17,060 nucleotides of DNA from Bacillota bacterium (GCA_021821185.1 JAKACU010000042.1:1-17060), one strand, 5' to 3'. Positions 1 through 7,631 are shown, counted from the first letter of the stretch. Numbers and translations are program-made. Notes: generated from the sequence alone by a model not told the origin.

Positions 1-118
1 CGTATTTTCCAGGAAAGTACGCCTAGAAAATCTCCACCTTTCCCTTGACTTCACCGACTGAGCGCTAGTGTATTGCCATTGACCAGCATTACGAGTTTCG
101 TGACTAAACTAAATTTGA

Positions 119-814
119 CAATTCCAAGATACCAAATACCTGGAACGAACAGTGCTCAAGCGATTGATCGGACTCGCGAAGCAGGCGTCAGGGGAGTACC
201 GGGATACCGAGGAGGAGTGGCTGGACTTTCTTGGCATCGCGAGAAATCCGCAAAACGCCTGGGTGTACGGACCCCTCATTCTGCATGGGATAAACGAGAA
301 CGTAATCGACACGGACCAGTTCCCCGGGGGAGTCGGTTTGTCAAGTGCAACTATCCTCGCGCTTGATCGGGTGTCCACGAAAGCCCTTCGGGTTTTGACG
401 ATCGAAAACTTGACCAGTTACCACCAGTGGATTGGTACGCATACCACAGATGTTGCAGAGGAAGTCGTCATCTACACAGGCGGGTACCCTCATCGCATCC
501 TGCAGGCGCTTTTACGCAAGTTGGCAAAAGGGATCGCTGGTACGCAGGTCGAGGTGTACCATTGGGGGGATATTGACCTGGGTGGCATTCGCATTTTCGA
601 GTATTTGAAGCGTCATTTTTTCCCTGCACTGCGTCCGTTTCGAATGGGTGTTGAAACACTGCTCGCACACGAAGATGTAGCGGCTGCTATGAGTGACGAT
701 TACGCGGAGCAAGTGCGTCAAGTGTTACAGAATCCGCATTACGTGGATTGGAGGCCGGTACTCAATGAGATGCTCGCACGCGGCATTCGTCTTGAGCAGG
801 AGAGTATTGGATAG
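119..814 (+). pseudogene. jetD: JetD-like Wadjet subunit, C-terminal Toprim fragment (5' broken)
   Basis: C-terminal part of a DUF2220/JetD protein, the Toprim endonuclease subunit that cleaves plasmid DNA extruded by the JetABC condensin-like complex. Numbering from the GTG at 152, the Toprim signature is visible: Glu85 in VLTIENLTSY, then Asp140/Asp142 in YHWGDIDLGG. Just before it stands VVIYTGGYPHR, also typical of the family. JetD proteins are normally near 400 residues; only about 220 remain. Family-like coding continues upstream of the GTG (DTKYLER at 128-148) up to a TGA at 116-118. Upstream of that, a plausible continuation lies in another frame (residues SITSFVTKLN near 82-111), pointing to a frameshift; a further TGA sits at 46-48 of that frame. 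No jetA, jetB or jetC lies to the right. I infer a dead remnant, although the fragment keeps its catalytic residues and the part left of the window is unseen. Confidence 0.72.
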
Positions 815-1045
815 GAACCCATTGTCGTGCTGACGGACCTGTTAATCTCCGGTAGTAGGCAATGTATAAACTCTACGAATTTCGCGTACATTACCATTAA
901 CGCGCATATCTGAGCTCTATTTTCTGGTGCGAAAAGTCTACGATTTTGCATGGCCGTGTGCATAGAAATGGGATTTTAGAACATGGAAAAGTGCCATAAA
1001 CCCAATAAACTCAAGGCTTTATGAATCCATGAGTTGATGCAGTCG
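815..1045. other. Gene-free spacer
   Basis: No convincing coding frame, RNA gene or hairpin was found between the JetD fragment and the tRNA 3' remnant. The only long frame here, on the minus strand, shows no protein-like composition and runs antisense into the JetD fragment. Probably decayed island DNA. Confidence 0.5.
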
Positions 1046-1099
1046 TTTGAGGGGCGTGTGAGGTAACTCGCACAGGTTCAAGTCCCGTCTTCGACACCA
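1046..1099 (+). other. 3' half of a class II (long variable arm) tRNA, probable attachment-site remnant
   Basis: The segment ends in a tRNA-like 3' portion. A variable-arm stem GTGAG/CTCGC with loop GTAA spans 1058-1071. The T stem ACAGG/CCCGT has one mismatch around the loop TTCAAGT (1077-1083). The acceptor 3' strand CTTCGAC, discriminator A and encoded CCA lie at 1089-1099. A TTGAGG stretch just upstream resembles a Leu(GAG) anticodon loop. No matching D arm, anticodon 5' strand or 5' acceptor strand (GTCGAAG) is visible upstream, so this is not a complete tRNA. Such 3' fragments are typical of integrative-element attachment sites. It overlaps the 3' end of the recombinase pseudogene on the other strand. 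Confidence 0.6.
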
Positions 1100-1912
1100 T
1101 GCAAAAGCCTAACGGTCATTGAAACATTGATGCAATTGTCGTCAATGTTGTCAGTGACCGTTATTTGTTCAACAAAGTCAGAAATCATTGCCTTCTGTTC
1201 GTTTTCACTCTCAGAAAAAAGACGTGATTTTTGTTCGAGTAACACTGGTATGATCATACTTTCGGTTAGCTCCCTGATTCGGCTCAACTTAGATAGTCGA
1301 CCTAGTTCATCTTGCAAATGGGTTCGATGTTGACTTGCTTCCTTTAACTTTTCCGAGACCAATGATTGATCGATTGTCCCTGCTCCGATAGTATCTAGCA
1401 ATCTATCTATCCGTTCAGATAGTTCTTTAATCTCCTGCTTAATCGGATTTTCAATAGTTTGACTTGCACTTGTAGTATGAATATCGCTTGCCCCGTGCCC
1501 CGCTGTTGTATGTTGAGCCTCGATACGGTTCGCCACAACGACCACAGAATACTTTTCCGCTAAGTAGATAGTTAATCTTCGTTTTAATTTGTTCGGGTTT
1601 GTGCTTTATTTCAGATGAAACTTTTTGAACTCTGTCTCACAGGCCACGGTAAATGATGGCTGGAATCACGCCTTAAACTTGGTGTTGTTCTGATTCTGCA
1701 CGCTTGCGGCTGTTGTTTCGCGTTCTATCTGGATTTTTAGCCTGTGTGACGTCCCACGTATAAATCCCGATGTACTTTTCGTTGCTAGACCATCCCCAGA
1801 AACTATTCTTCCCAAATTGTTTGTCTTCGTAAGTACGATAACCCATGTTATTTAGACCCTCGGCAATACGATTAAGGGGTACACCATTGGCAGCGCTTGT
1901 TGACCGTTTAGT
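1078..1912 (-). pseudogene. Large serine recombinase, degenerate (lacks N-terminal catalytic domain)
   Basis: Remnant of a large serine integrase, which would integrate or excise a mobile element at an att site. Reading the minus strand from about 1912, a recombinase-domain segment is clear (GVPLNRIAEGLNNMGYRT, then NEKYIGIYTWDV). An in-frame TAA follows at 1673-1675 and a TGA at 1637-1639, the latter where the family usually has Trp (RGL-stop-DRVQKV). The zinc ribbon follows (LLSGKVFCGRCGEPYRGS; YYKC) to a stop at 1451-1453. The C-terminal coiled coil then continues in a shifted frame (IKELSERIDRLLDTIG, LVSEKLKEA) to a TGA at 1078-1080. The N-terminal resolvase catalytic domain was not found upstream. 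Two nonsense codons, a frameshift and the missing domain make it clearly non-functional. Its final codons lie within the tRNA 3' remnant, as in integrases whose attP overlaps their own 3' end. Confidence 0.85.
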
Positions 1913-2027
1913 ACATCATGCTCACATCTTCGTCTTAATCTTCAAATCCTGAAGCGTGATGTTGTAATTCGGAATAAGCCCATTGACTTAAAAATTAGGT
2001 CTGGAAATCGATGGGGACAAAGTATCG
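1913..2027. other. Non-coding spacer between recombinase remnant and MFS gene
   Basis: Minus-strand frames here are stop-rich and show no clear continuation of the recombinase; the catalytic domain that should lie here is absent. Nothing else recognised. Confidence 0.4.
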
Positions 2028-2071
2028 ATCCTTTCTCCCATTCGCTTCGATCAGCGAATGGGAGAAAGGAT
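2028..2071. repeat. Perfect 19-bp inverted repeat, hairpin behind the MFS gene
   Basis: The arms ATCCTTTCTCCCATTCGCT (2028-2046) and its exact reverse complement (2053-2071) flank the 6-nt loop TCGATC. It begins 3 nt after the stop codon of the minus-strand MFS gene. Neither side has a T run, so it is not a canonical intrinsic terminator. It could protect the mRNA 3' end, terminate in another way, or be a leftover element end. Confidence 0.8.
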
Positions 2072-2074
2072 ATG

Positions 2075-3292
2075 TTACCGTAAATCGGAAATACCCCACC
2101 GCATGGCTACGAAAATAGCGATGCCTCCAACCACACTTCCGACGTAGGCTGCATGAACCAAACCGATCGTTTGCGCCAGCCAGCCAAAAAGCGGAAAGAC
2201 GATTATCATGAAAAGCGAGAATGCAGTTGAATTGAACGACAATAAGGTCGCTCGCTGACTGGATGGAACGATTCTGTTAAGTTCCTGATCAACAATGGGG
2301 TCTGTAAGATTACCGGCTGCGGATTGAAAAAGGTACCCTAGAGCCAGAATGATGCCGCCAGGAAGCCATGCAAACAGCGCCATACCCGCGATCGCAAGTA
2401 GGCTCGCCAATCTCATGGACCAAAAAATGCCGAACCTAGACACAACCTTCGACGCTGAGAGGGAAGAGATAGCGCCAAGTCCGTTTTCTGTAGCGCTAAG
2501 AATTCCGATACCAACGAGTGACCAACCATTGTGAAGCAATAGTGATTGACCATAAAACGCAAATGTTGCCACAAACCCGGAGAGTATAGCGCTTAACGTA
2601 ATCCACTTCGTAAAGGTTCGACTCTCTTTGGCAAAGTGCAGACTGTGGCGCAGGATGGTAACGGCACTGTGCCGTTTTGTATCGTCGTTTGTGTCCGATA
2701 CTTGCGCATTGTTTTGACGCTTATTTCTTGGCTCGCGGATGAAAAGCACTGTGATGAATGCCGCCACATTGGCCGCCATAAACGCAAGGTAGACGTACGG
2801 CCACGACCATGAAGCAAGCGACCCGCCGATCATTTCAGCGGCTCCCATGCTGATTAAGGCTACAGCAAATAAACGTCCAGAAATCTTAAGGTAGTTGTCA
2901 CGCAAACCGGCCCACGCGGCTGACTCGTAGGCGATGGAGGAATCGCTGCCGTTAGCAAGCGTGATTTGTATACCTCTCGTTGCAAACGCCAGGGCCGCCA
3001 GCCAAAACCCATGCGCAAAAAGCGAAACACCTGAGTACACCACACCGAGCAAAGAACTTAATAGCAACGCAACTTTCCATCCGACGCGATCGGCAAAGAT
3101 ACCGAGAGGGACGTCTGTCATAAGGCATGTAACATGAAGAATGGCTTCTAGAAGGCCTATCTGAAAAAACGATAAACCTCTATGCTGCCAATAGATGAGC
3201 CACAACGCCCCATCAAACCATAATTTTGAGGCGCCTGTATAAGCGTAGAGTGCAGTTAAATTGCTTCGTCCAAGATCTTTTTGTGATTTCAT
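2075..3292 (-). CDS. MFS family transporter (probable drug or metabolite efflux)
   Basis: A 405-residue integral membrane protein with the alternating hydrophobic segments of a 12-helix major facilitator. A motif-A-like loop between helices 2 and 3 reads DVPLGIFADRVGWK. I place the start at the ATG at 3290-3292 (MKSQKDLGRS) because GGGGGA lies 8 nt upstream at 3301-3306; a longer in-frame start at 3322 lacks this support and falls next to the terminator. The substrate cannot be read from sequence. The gene is preceded by a leader ORF and an intrinsic terminator, an arrangement familiar from antibiotic-inducible transporters and ABC-F genes of Bacillota, so efflux of a translation-affecting compound is a reasonable inference. 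It is followed at once by a 19-bp perfect hairpin. It is separate from the upstream ugp operon because it has its own promoter. Confidence 0.85.
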   Translation of the reverse strand: MKSQKDLGRSNLTALYAYTGASKLWFDGALWLIYWQHRGLSFFQIGLLEAILHVTCLMTDVPLGIFADRVGWKVALLLSSLLGVVYSGVSLFAHGFWLAALAFATRGIQITLANGSDSSIAYESAAWAGLRDNYLKISGRLFAVALISMGAAEMIGGSLASWSWPYVYLAFMAANVAAFITVLFIREPRNKRQNNAQVSDTNDDTKRHSAVTILRHSLHFAKESRTFTKWITLSAILSGFVATFAFYGQSLLLHNGWSLVGIGILSATENGLGAISSLSASKVVSRFGIFWSMRLASLLAIAGMALFAWLPGGIILALGYLFQSAAGNLTDPIVDQELNRIVPSSQRATLLSFNSTAFSLFMIIVFPLFGWLAQTIGLVHAAYVGSVVGGIAIFVAMRWGISDLR

Positions 3293-3325
3293 GTGTTGTA
3301 TCCCCCATGTCGTCCAAGTCAACGC

Positions 3326-3360
3326 AAAAAAAACCGCTTAGGATACGTTCCCTAAACGGC
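3326..3360 (-). terminator. Intrinsic terminator/attenuator upstream of the MFS gene
   Basis: On the minus strand, CCGTTTAGG (3351-3359) pairs with CCTAAGCGG (3334-3342) in nine pairs with one G-T wobble, around the 8-nt loop GAACGTAT. Eight consecutive T follow (3326-3333). It lies 45 nt after the stop of the leader ORF and 33 nt before the MFS start codon, so it should prevent MFS expression unless disrupted. GGATACGT within the leader ORF (plus coordinates 3453-3460) is an exact complement of ACGTATCC (3341-3348) in the loop and 3' arm, a candidate antiterminator pairing. Confidence 0.85.
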
Positions 3361-3404
3361 GACGTCACAGGCGTAGCACATGATCACAAGGAATGTTTAC
3401 ACTT

Positions 3405-3527
3405 CTATCCGTTGAGATCAAGCATGCTGCGTGAATAGCCGAAAAAGGACATACGTATCCCGTTTTGACTATCCATGGGCCCAAATTGGCGGATGAAATA
3501 TTGCCAAGATGTTGGTTCCATCAGCAT
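3405..3527 (-). CDS. 40-residue leader peptide of the MFS gene
   Basis: A short ORF starting at the ATG at 3525-3527 and ending with TAG at 3405-3407. It has an excellent RBS (AAAGGAG, about 8 nt upstream). The peptide begins MLMEPTSWQYF, contains QNGIRMSFFGYSR in the second half and ends SMLDLNG. It has no signal peptide, no membrane segment and no run of a single amino acid, so an amino-acid attenuator of the trp type is unlikely. Position between its own promoter and the terminator before the MFS gene suggests regulatory translation. Codons 23-25 encode the RNA segment complementary to the terminator, so a ribosome stalled before them would leave it free to act. No relative recognised; function inferred from layout. 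Confidence 0.6.
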   Translation of the reverse strand: MLMEPTSWQYFIRQFGPMDSQNGIRMSFFGYSRSMLDLNG

Positions 3528-3555
3528 GCTCTCACTCCTTTCTTACTATCATTTT

Positions 3556-3564
3556 AGTATAACA
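3556..3564 (-). promoter_or_regulatory. Extended -10 promoter of the leader-MFS unit
   Basis: On the minus strand TGTTATACT (3564 to 3556) gives TG-n-TATACT, an extended -10 element. No good -35 hexamer is visible at 16-18 bp. A TACTA-N6-TAGTA inverted repeat overlaps the -10 and the likely start site (TACTAAAATGATAGTA) and could be an operator. It lies between the end of ugpQ and the leader ORF. Confidence 0.5.
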
Positions 3565-3588
3565 GATCGTTGATAAATAAACAGTGGG

Positions 3589-4344
3589 TTACACATGTGA
3601 CGAAAGTAACCTCAAATCATTAACCACAATAGCGCGGACGCCAGTCTCCCGGCAAATAGCAACCTCCTCATGAGTCGTCACCGTCCAAGCCATAACAGCG
3701 ATGCCCGCATTTTGCACGCTTGATACCCACGATGAATCCAGCGAAGAAACGTGAGGATGCAGACTCGCGAGATGTAATCTTTGTGCCATTTCTAATGGTG
3801 GCCATAATCGCCCGTAAAATATGGCTCCAAGTGTGATATCAGGATCGAGTTTCCTCGCATGCGCTAGCATTTCATGATCAAAGGAAGATAACATTGTCCA
3901 CGATTTCGCTGTGGCCTCTCGGATTTTTTGTACAACGATTTCGACAAGTTGATTTCTCGTTTGAGGTGATCCTTTCAATTCCACATTCAGAAACATTTGT
4001 GGCGGGCACCACGCCAAAACATCGTCGAGCCTTACAATAGGACTACCTACGAAACTAGATCCCTTCCATGATCCGGCATCTAGCGCTTGAAGGTCATGCC
4101 ATGTCAACATGGCGATTGAACCTTCACCGTTTGTCGTTCGTTGGATGGTATCATCGTGCATCACGACCACTTGTTCATCTGCCGTCAGATGCACATCCAA
4201 TTCGATCATATCAGCACCCATGGCCGCCGCGAGCTGAAAAGCGGCCATGGTGTTTTCAGGTGCCTGTTCGCTAGCACCACGATGGGCGACATGAATCTCG
4301 TCTACGCTTTGTTGCAGTAAAGTTGCTATGCGTGTTGTCTTCAT
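3589..4344 (-). CDS. ugpQ: Glycerophosphodiester phosphodiesterase
   Basis: GDPD-family TIM-barrel enzyme of 251 residues that hydrolyses glycerophosphodiesters to sn-glycerol-3-phosphate plus the alcohol. The family residues are visible: His21-Arg22 in AHRGASEQAPENT, Glu30-Asn31 in the same run, Glu48 and Asp50 (MIELDVHLT), His63-Asp64 (VVMHDDTIQRTT), and Glu122/Lys124 (NVELKG). The C-terminal half carries the usual AWTVTTHEE strand. There is no signal peptide, so it acts in the cytosol on imported substrate. Its ATG overlaps the stop of the binding-protein gene (ATGA at 4341-4344), which implies translational coupling as the last gene of the ugp operon. Length is normal for the UgpQ/GlpQ cytosolic type. 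Confidence 0.95.
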   Translation of the reverse strand: MKTTRIATLLQQSVDEIHVAHRGASEQAPENTMAAFQLAAAMGADMIELDVHLTADEQVVVMHDDTIQRTTNGEGSIAMLTWHDLQALDAGSWKGSSFVGSPIVRLDDVLAWCPPQMFLNVELKGSPQTRNQLVEIVVQKIREATAKSWTMLSSFDHEMLAHARKLDPDITLGAIFYGRLWPPLEMAQRLHLASLHPHVSSLDSSWVSSVQNAGIAVMAWTVTTHEEVAICRETGVRAIVVNDLRLLSSHV

Positions 4345-5657
4345 TGTGCTTGTTGTAATGCCTGGTTAGCACTTTGCACGCCGTTTTGCAAGGCTTGATT
4401 GACTGGTTGATTGCTAAACATGATGCTATCCATTGCATTTTGCATGTATTGATATACTTGCAGATAGGACGGGGAGAGCGGTGCCTGTTTGGCAAATTGG
4501 AGTTCTGCCACCGGGATGCGATGATTCGGGTGTTTTTTATAATACGCAAGCATGCTAGGCGATGAGACGGCCGCCTTCTTCACAGGCAAGTAACCTGTTT
4601 GTTCGCTCCAGTAGCTGGTTTGTGCAGGTTGTGTGAACCACTCGATGAACTGGAATGCGGCTTGCTTAGCAGCAGCAGGCGCCTTGGCCATAATGACAGC
4701 ATTGGCTCCACCCGTTGGAACAGCATATGCTTTGAATTTCGGAACGAAAGCTGCCTTATAGGAAACGCCCGTTTGCTTGATTTGTCCCATATCACCAGCT
4801 GAACCGATGTACATGGCCGTTCTTCCATGCCCAAAGTCTGTAATTGTTTGTGACCATTCGTTCGGGCCCGAGTTGACCATAAGTGTTCCTTGGTTTTTCA
4901 TTTGTTGCCAAACTTGCATGCCAGCCTGTGCAGCAGGAGTAGCAAAAGTGGCTTTCGTAAGACTGGAATTCATCAATTGGCCACCATTTGACCAGACCAA
5001 GGATTCAAAAAACCACCATTGATTCACAGGTTCAAATCCATACACTTGCGTTTGTCCCTTTTTACGAACGGTGAGACGTTTGGCATCCTGTTCCAACTGG
5101 CTCCAGGTTGTAGGGGCCGAGTGAATACCAGCTTTGGCGAACAGCACCGGGTTGTAGTACAGCACCGGTACGCTACGATTAAAAGGAATACCATACGTGA
5201 TCCCTTTATATGATGTGTTGTTTAAAAGTCCGGCGAGAAAATCACTTTTTTTGTCGCTGGCACTATGCGCCATCATGGTGTTCAGTGGTTGTAAAGCACC
5301 ATTGGCGGCAAATAGAGGGGTCGAGTGTATCTCCAATTGCACCAAATCCGGTACTTTGTTGGCCGCTACAGCTGCAAGCAACTTTTCTTGCATCGGTCCG
5401 CCGCCTGAATAACTGCCCTCATAGACCGCATTGACATGGATATGGGGATGCGTTTTGTTAAACATCTCTACCATACTTTGTAAAACGTTCCCTAATTGAC
5501 CTGACATGCCTTCCCAAAAGGACACTTGCACCGGTGCGGAAGCTGGCTTAGACGCTGCGCTTGCGTAAGATGCAGAACTGGCTGACATCATCAGTAATCC
5601 TAGTGTTGTTGCGATTGTAAACACGGCTATGGGTTGTTTTGCATGAAAAAGTTTCAA
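4341..5657 (-). CDS. ugpB: ABC solute-binding protein, sn-glycerol-3-phosphate type
   Basis: Extracytoplasmic family 1 binding protein of 438 residues that would capture glycerol-3-phosphate or glycerophosphodiesters for the UgpAE permease. The start is the TTG at 5655-5657 (MKLFHAKQP), because GGAGG lies 8 nt upstream; a longer frame to 5801 runs back into ugpE and is not the start. The N-terminus is a Sec signal peptide (hydrophobic AVFTIATTLGLLMM, Ala-rich cleavage zone SYASA). No lipobox Cys is present, unusual for a Gram-positive binding protein. The mature protein has the UgpB-like GSYSGGGPMQEKLLAAVAAN and VPDLVQLEIHSTPLFAANGA segments. It sits 29 nt after ugpE and overlaps ugpQ. Substrate rests mainly on the UgpQ partnership and overall resemblance. 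Confidence 0.88.
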   Translation of the reverse strand: MKLFHAKQPIAVFTIATTLGLLMMSASSASYASAASKPASAPVQVSFWEGMSGQLGNVLQSMVEMFNKTHPHIHVNAVYEGSYSGGGPMQEKLLAAVAANKVPDLVQLEIHSTPLFAANGALQPLNTMMAHSASDKKSDFLAGLLNNTSYKGITYGIPFNRSVPVLYYNPVLFAKAGIHSAPTTWSQLEQDAKRLTVRKKGQTQVYGFEPVNQWWFFESLVWSNGGQLMNSSLTKATFATPAAQAGMQVWQQMKNQGTLMVNSGPNEWSQTITDFGHGRTAMYIGSAGDMGQIKQTGVSYKAAFVPKFKAYAVPTGGANAVIMAKAPAAAKQAAFQFIEWFTQPAQTSYWSEQTGYLPVKKAAVSSPSMLAYYKKHPNHRIPVAELQFAKQAPLSPSYLQVYQYMQNAMDSIMFSNQPVNQALQNGVQSANQALQQAQ

Positions 5658-5686
5658 TGTAATTCCTCCAAATAATTTGTCTAATG

Positions 5687-6577
5687 TTAGTCTTTGATTC
5701 CACTGTGTGCGACAGATTGCACGAGAAAACGTTGGCCACCCACAAACAGCAGGAGTGCGGGTATGGTGGCTAAAAGCGCACTTGCCATAAGTACATTCCA
5801 AGCCGTACCACTACCGTCATTGGCAACGAGGTAGGAAAGACCGACAGGCACTGTGCGCATTGCATCCGATTGTGTGATAATCAGTGGCCAAAAAAGGTCA
5901 TTGTAGTGAAAGACGAAATTCAAAAACGCGACGGATAAGAGTGCTGATTTGCTCAGCGGCAAGACGATGCGCCACAGTATCCACAGATGGTGTGCGCCAT
6001 CGATTTGCGCCGCGTCCAGTATGATCTGAGGTACCTGACGAAACGCCTGAATCAACCAGAATGTAGCAAATGCCGACCCGATAAACGGAATGATCAACGC
6101 CTGATACGAGTCAATCCAATTCACCTGCTTCATCATCAGAAACATCGGGATGAACGTGATCTGTGCCGGGATCATCAACGTGGATAAAATCATGCCATAG
6201 GCTATCTTTTTTCCACGAAATGGGATGCGGGCGATCGCATAGGCTGCCAAGGAGGCGGTGATCAATTGACCAATCACAATTGCGGTTGAGACGGCGATCG
6301 AATTAAAAATGTAGCGCAGAAAATTGGTTTGCTGCAAAGCCAGCAAAAAGTTGGACCACTTTGGTACGCTGGGCCATAGTTCGGGGGGATAATCAAAGAC
6401 ATGCTGATTGGATAGCAACGCCGTGTCGATCATCCACCAAAATGGAATGATAAATAGTACGCCAAATGCACTTAAAACAGCCCACTTTATGATGGAACGT
6501 ACGTGCCATCGTCGAACGATGTGTGCTTGCGCTCTTTCTAGGGCCCCTTCAAGAATCACATCTGGTGATGTACCCAT
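5687..6577 (-). CDS. ugpE: ABC transporter permease, UgpE/MalG type
   Basis: Integral membrane permease of 296 residues with about six hydrophobic helices. The EAA loop that contacts the ATPase is clear (ILDAAQIDGAHHLWILWRIV, then LP). The first helix VLSAFGVLFIIPFWWMID and the periplasmic loop before the second helix are typical of the MalG/UgpE branch. The ATG at 6575-6577 has a GGGAGAG site upstream. It overlaps the end of ugpA by 22 nt, so the two permeases are co-translated. No ATPase gene (ugpC) lies in the window; as in many Bacillota a shared MsmX/UgpC-like ATPase encoded elsewhere is likely. Confidence 0.92.
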   Translation of the reverse strand: MGTSPDVILEGALERAQAHIVRRWHVRSIIKWAVLSAFGVLFIIPFWWMIDTALLSNQHVFDYPPELWPSVPKWSNFLLALQQTNFLRYIFNSIAVSTAIVIGQLITASLAAYAIARIPFRGKKIAYGMILSTLMIPAQITFIPMFLMMKQVNWIDSYQALIIPFIGSAFATFWLIQAFRQVPQIILDAAQIDGAHHLWILWRIVLPLSKSALLSVAFLNFVFHYNDLFWPLIITQSDAMRTVPVGLSYLVANDGSGTAWNVLMASALLATIPALLLFVGGQRFLVQSVAHSGIKD

Positions 6578-7464
6578 CGGCTCTCTCCCTTAAATTGTAA
6601 AAATGTAATCAAAAGTAAGAAGGCAAACAGCACCATCGCTGTAGCACCAGCACGACCGATATCAAAAAACTGAAATCCCTCTTGAAAGAGGTAATAGATG
6701 ATGGTGGTGGTACTTTGCGCAGGTCCCCCTTGCGTCAGCACGTACACCTGATCAAATGACAGAAAGGAAAAAATGATGGACATCATGAGAATGAAAAATG
6801 TGGTGGGAGTAATCATTGGCAACGTGATATGCCATAGTTTCTGCCAACCACCCGCGCCATCTATGGCTGCTGATTCGTACAGATGCCGTGGTACTGATTG
6901 CAATCCATTAAGATATAGGATCACAAAATATCCTGTGAACTGCCATATGTACAGGAGCATGATGACAATTAGTGCTTCCCCTGGACTGCTGAGCCACGGT
7001 TGAGGAGAGAGGTGAAACATGCGCAAAAACATATTCACCAAACCGTGATGTGCTTCAAATAACCATGACCATGCAATCGCGCTTGCGACGGAGGGGACCA
7101 CATAAGGCAGAAAAAACAAACTACGAAATATTCGATTCGCATTGAGACGATCTTGAAGCAGCAAGGCTAATACCAGGCTCAATGGCAGAATGATCACGGT
7201 AGTTCCAACAAGATAAAGGATGGTTCGTCCGACAGCATCCCAGAAATTTACATCTGAAAACACCGATATGTAGTTTTGAAAACCCACAAATTGAGGTATC
7301 GGATTGATAAGGTTCCACTTGAGCAGGCTCAAGTAGCCCACGTACCCTACAGATCCAATGCCGAAAATGCCAAGCAATAGAATTGTGGGCAACACGAATG
7401 CCCAACCTGTGATCGTCGTTCGCCCTACTGCAATCAAATGGTCAATGCGTGCTATCAATCGCAC
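6556..7464 (-). CDS. ugpA: ABC transporter permease, UgpA/MalF type
   Basis: Membrane permease of 302 residues, partner of UgpE, and first gene of the operon. The helix-rich sequence carries the EAA motif ESAAIDGAGGWQKLWHITLP in the last third, and a start GTG at 7462-7464 with AGGAGG 11 nt upstream. The UgpA/MalF-like SLLKWNLINPIPQFVGFQNY loop follows the first helix. The order ugpA-ugpE-ugpB-ugpQ differs from the E. coli order B-A-E-C-Q. Substrate assignment depends on the UgpQ enzyme at the end of the operon. Confidence 0.92.
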   Translation of the reverse strand: MRLIARIDHLIAVGRTTITGWAFVLPTILLLGIFGIGSVGYVGYLSLLKWNLINPIPQFVGFQNYISVFSDVNFWDAVGRTILYLVGTTVIILPLSLVLALLLQDRLNANRIFRSLFFLPYVVPSVASAIAWSWLFEAHHGLVNMFLRMFHLSPQPWLSSPGEALIVIMLLYIWQFTGYFVILYLNGLQSVPRHLYESAAIDGAGGWQKLWHITLPMITPTTFFILMMSIIFSFLSFDQVYVLTQGGPAQSTTTIIYYLFQEGFQFFDIGRAGATAMVLFAFLLLITFLQFKGESRWVHHQM

Positions 7465-7554
7465 GTTATTTATCTCCTCCTCTTTCTGTCAGTTCCCATA
7501 CTATCTCGCTATGGTAAATAATCGATGTAGGATATGTTAACGAATCATTGTTAG

Positions 7555-7584
7555 ATTGTATTATTTGAACTAAAGAGCAGGCAA
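7555..7584 (-). promoter_or_regulatory. Candidate promoter of the ugp operon
   Basis: On the minus strand TTGCCT (7584 to 7579) and TACAAT (7560 to 7555) are separated by 18 bp, matching 4/6 and 5/6 of the sigma-A consensus. This would give a leader of roughly 85 nt before ugpA. Assigned by eye only. Confidence 0.4.
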
Positions 7585-7631
7585 AATTGCTTGCGGTTGG
7601 CGCTGAGGAAGGTTTAATTATCTAAAAACAA

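Noticed and set aside
73..366. 97-codon plus-strand frame overlapping the JetD fragment
   Set aside because: Only its first part (near 82-111) may belong to the broken jetD. The rest is Arg-rich out-of-frame shadow of the JetD coding frame.
1000..1099. Complete tRNA gene ending in CCA
   Set aside because: No D arm, no anticodon stem and no 5' acceptor strand complementary to CTTCGAC were found, so only a 3' fragment is claimed.
3405..3527. Amino-acid-sensing (trp-like) attenuator or T-box before the MFS gene
   Set aside because: The leader peptide has no run of one amino acid and I see no T-box sequence; a general ribosome-stalling attenuator fits better.
5658..5801. 48-residue N-terminal extension of the UgpB frame
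   Set aside because: It runs into ugpE, has no RBS, and hides the signal peptide; the TTG at 5655-5657 with GGAGG upstream is better.
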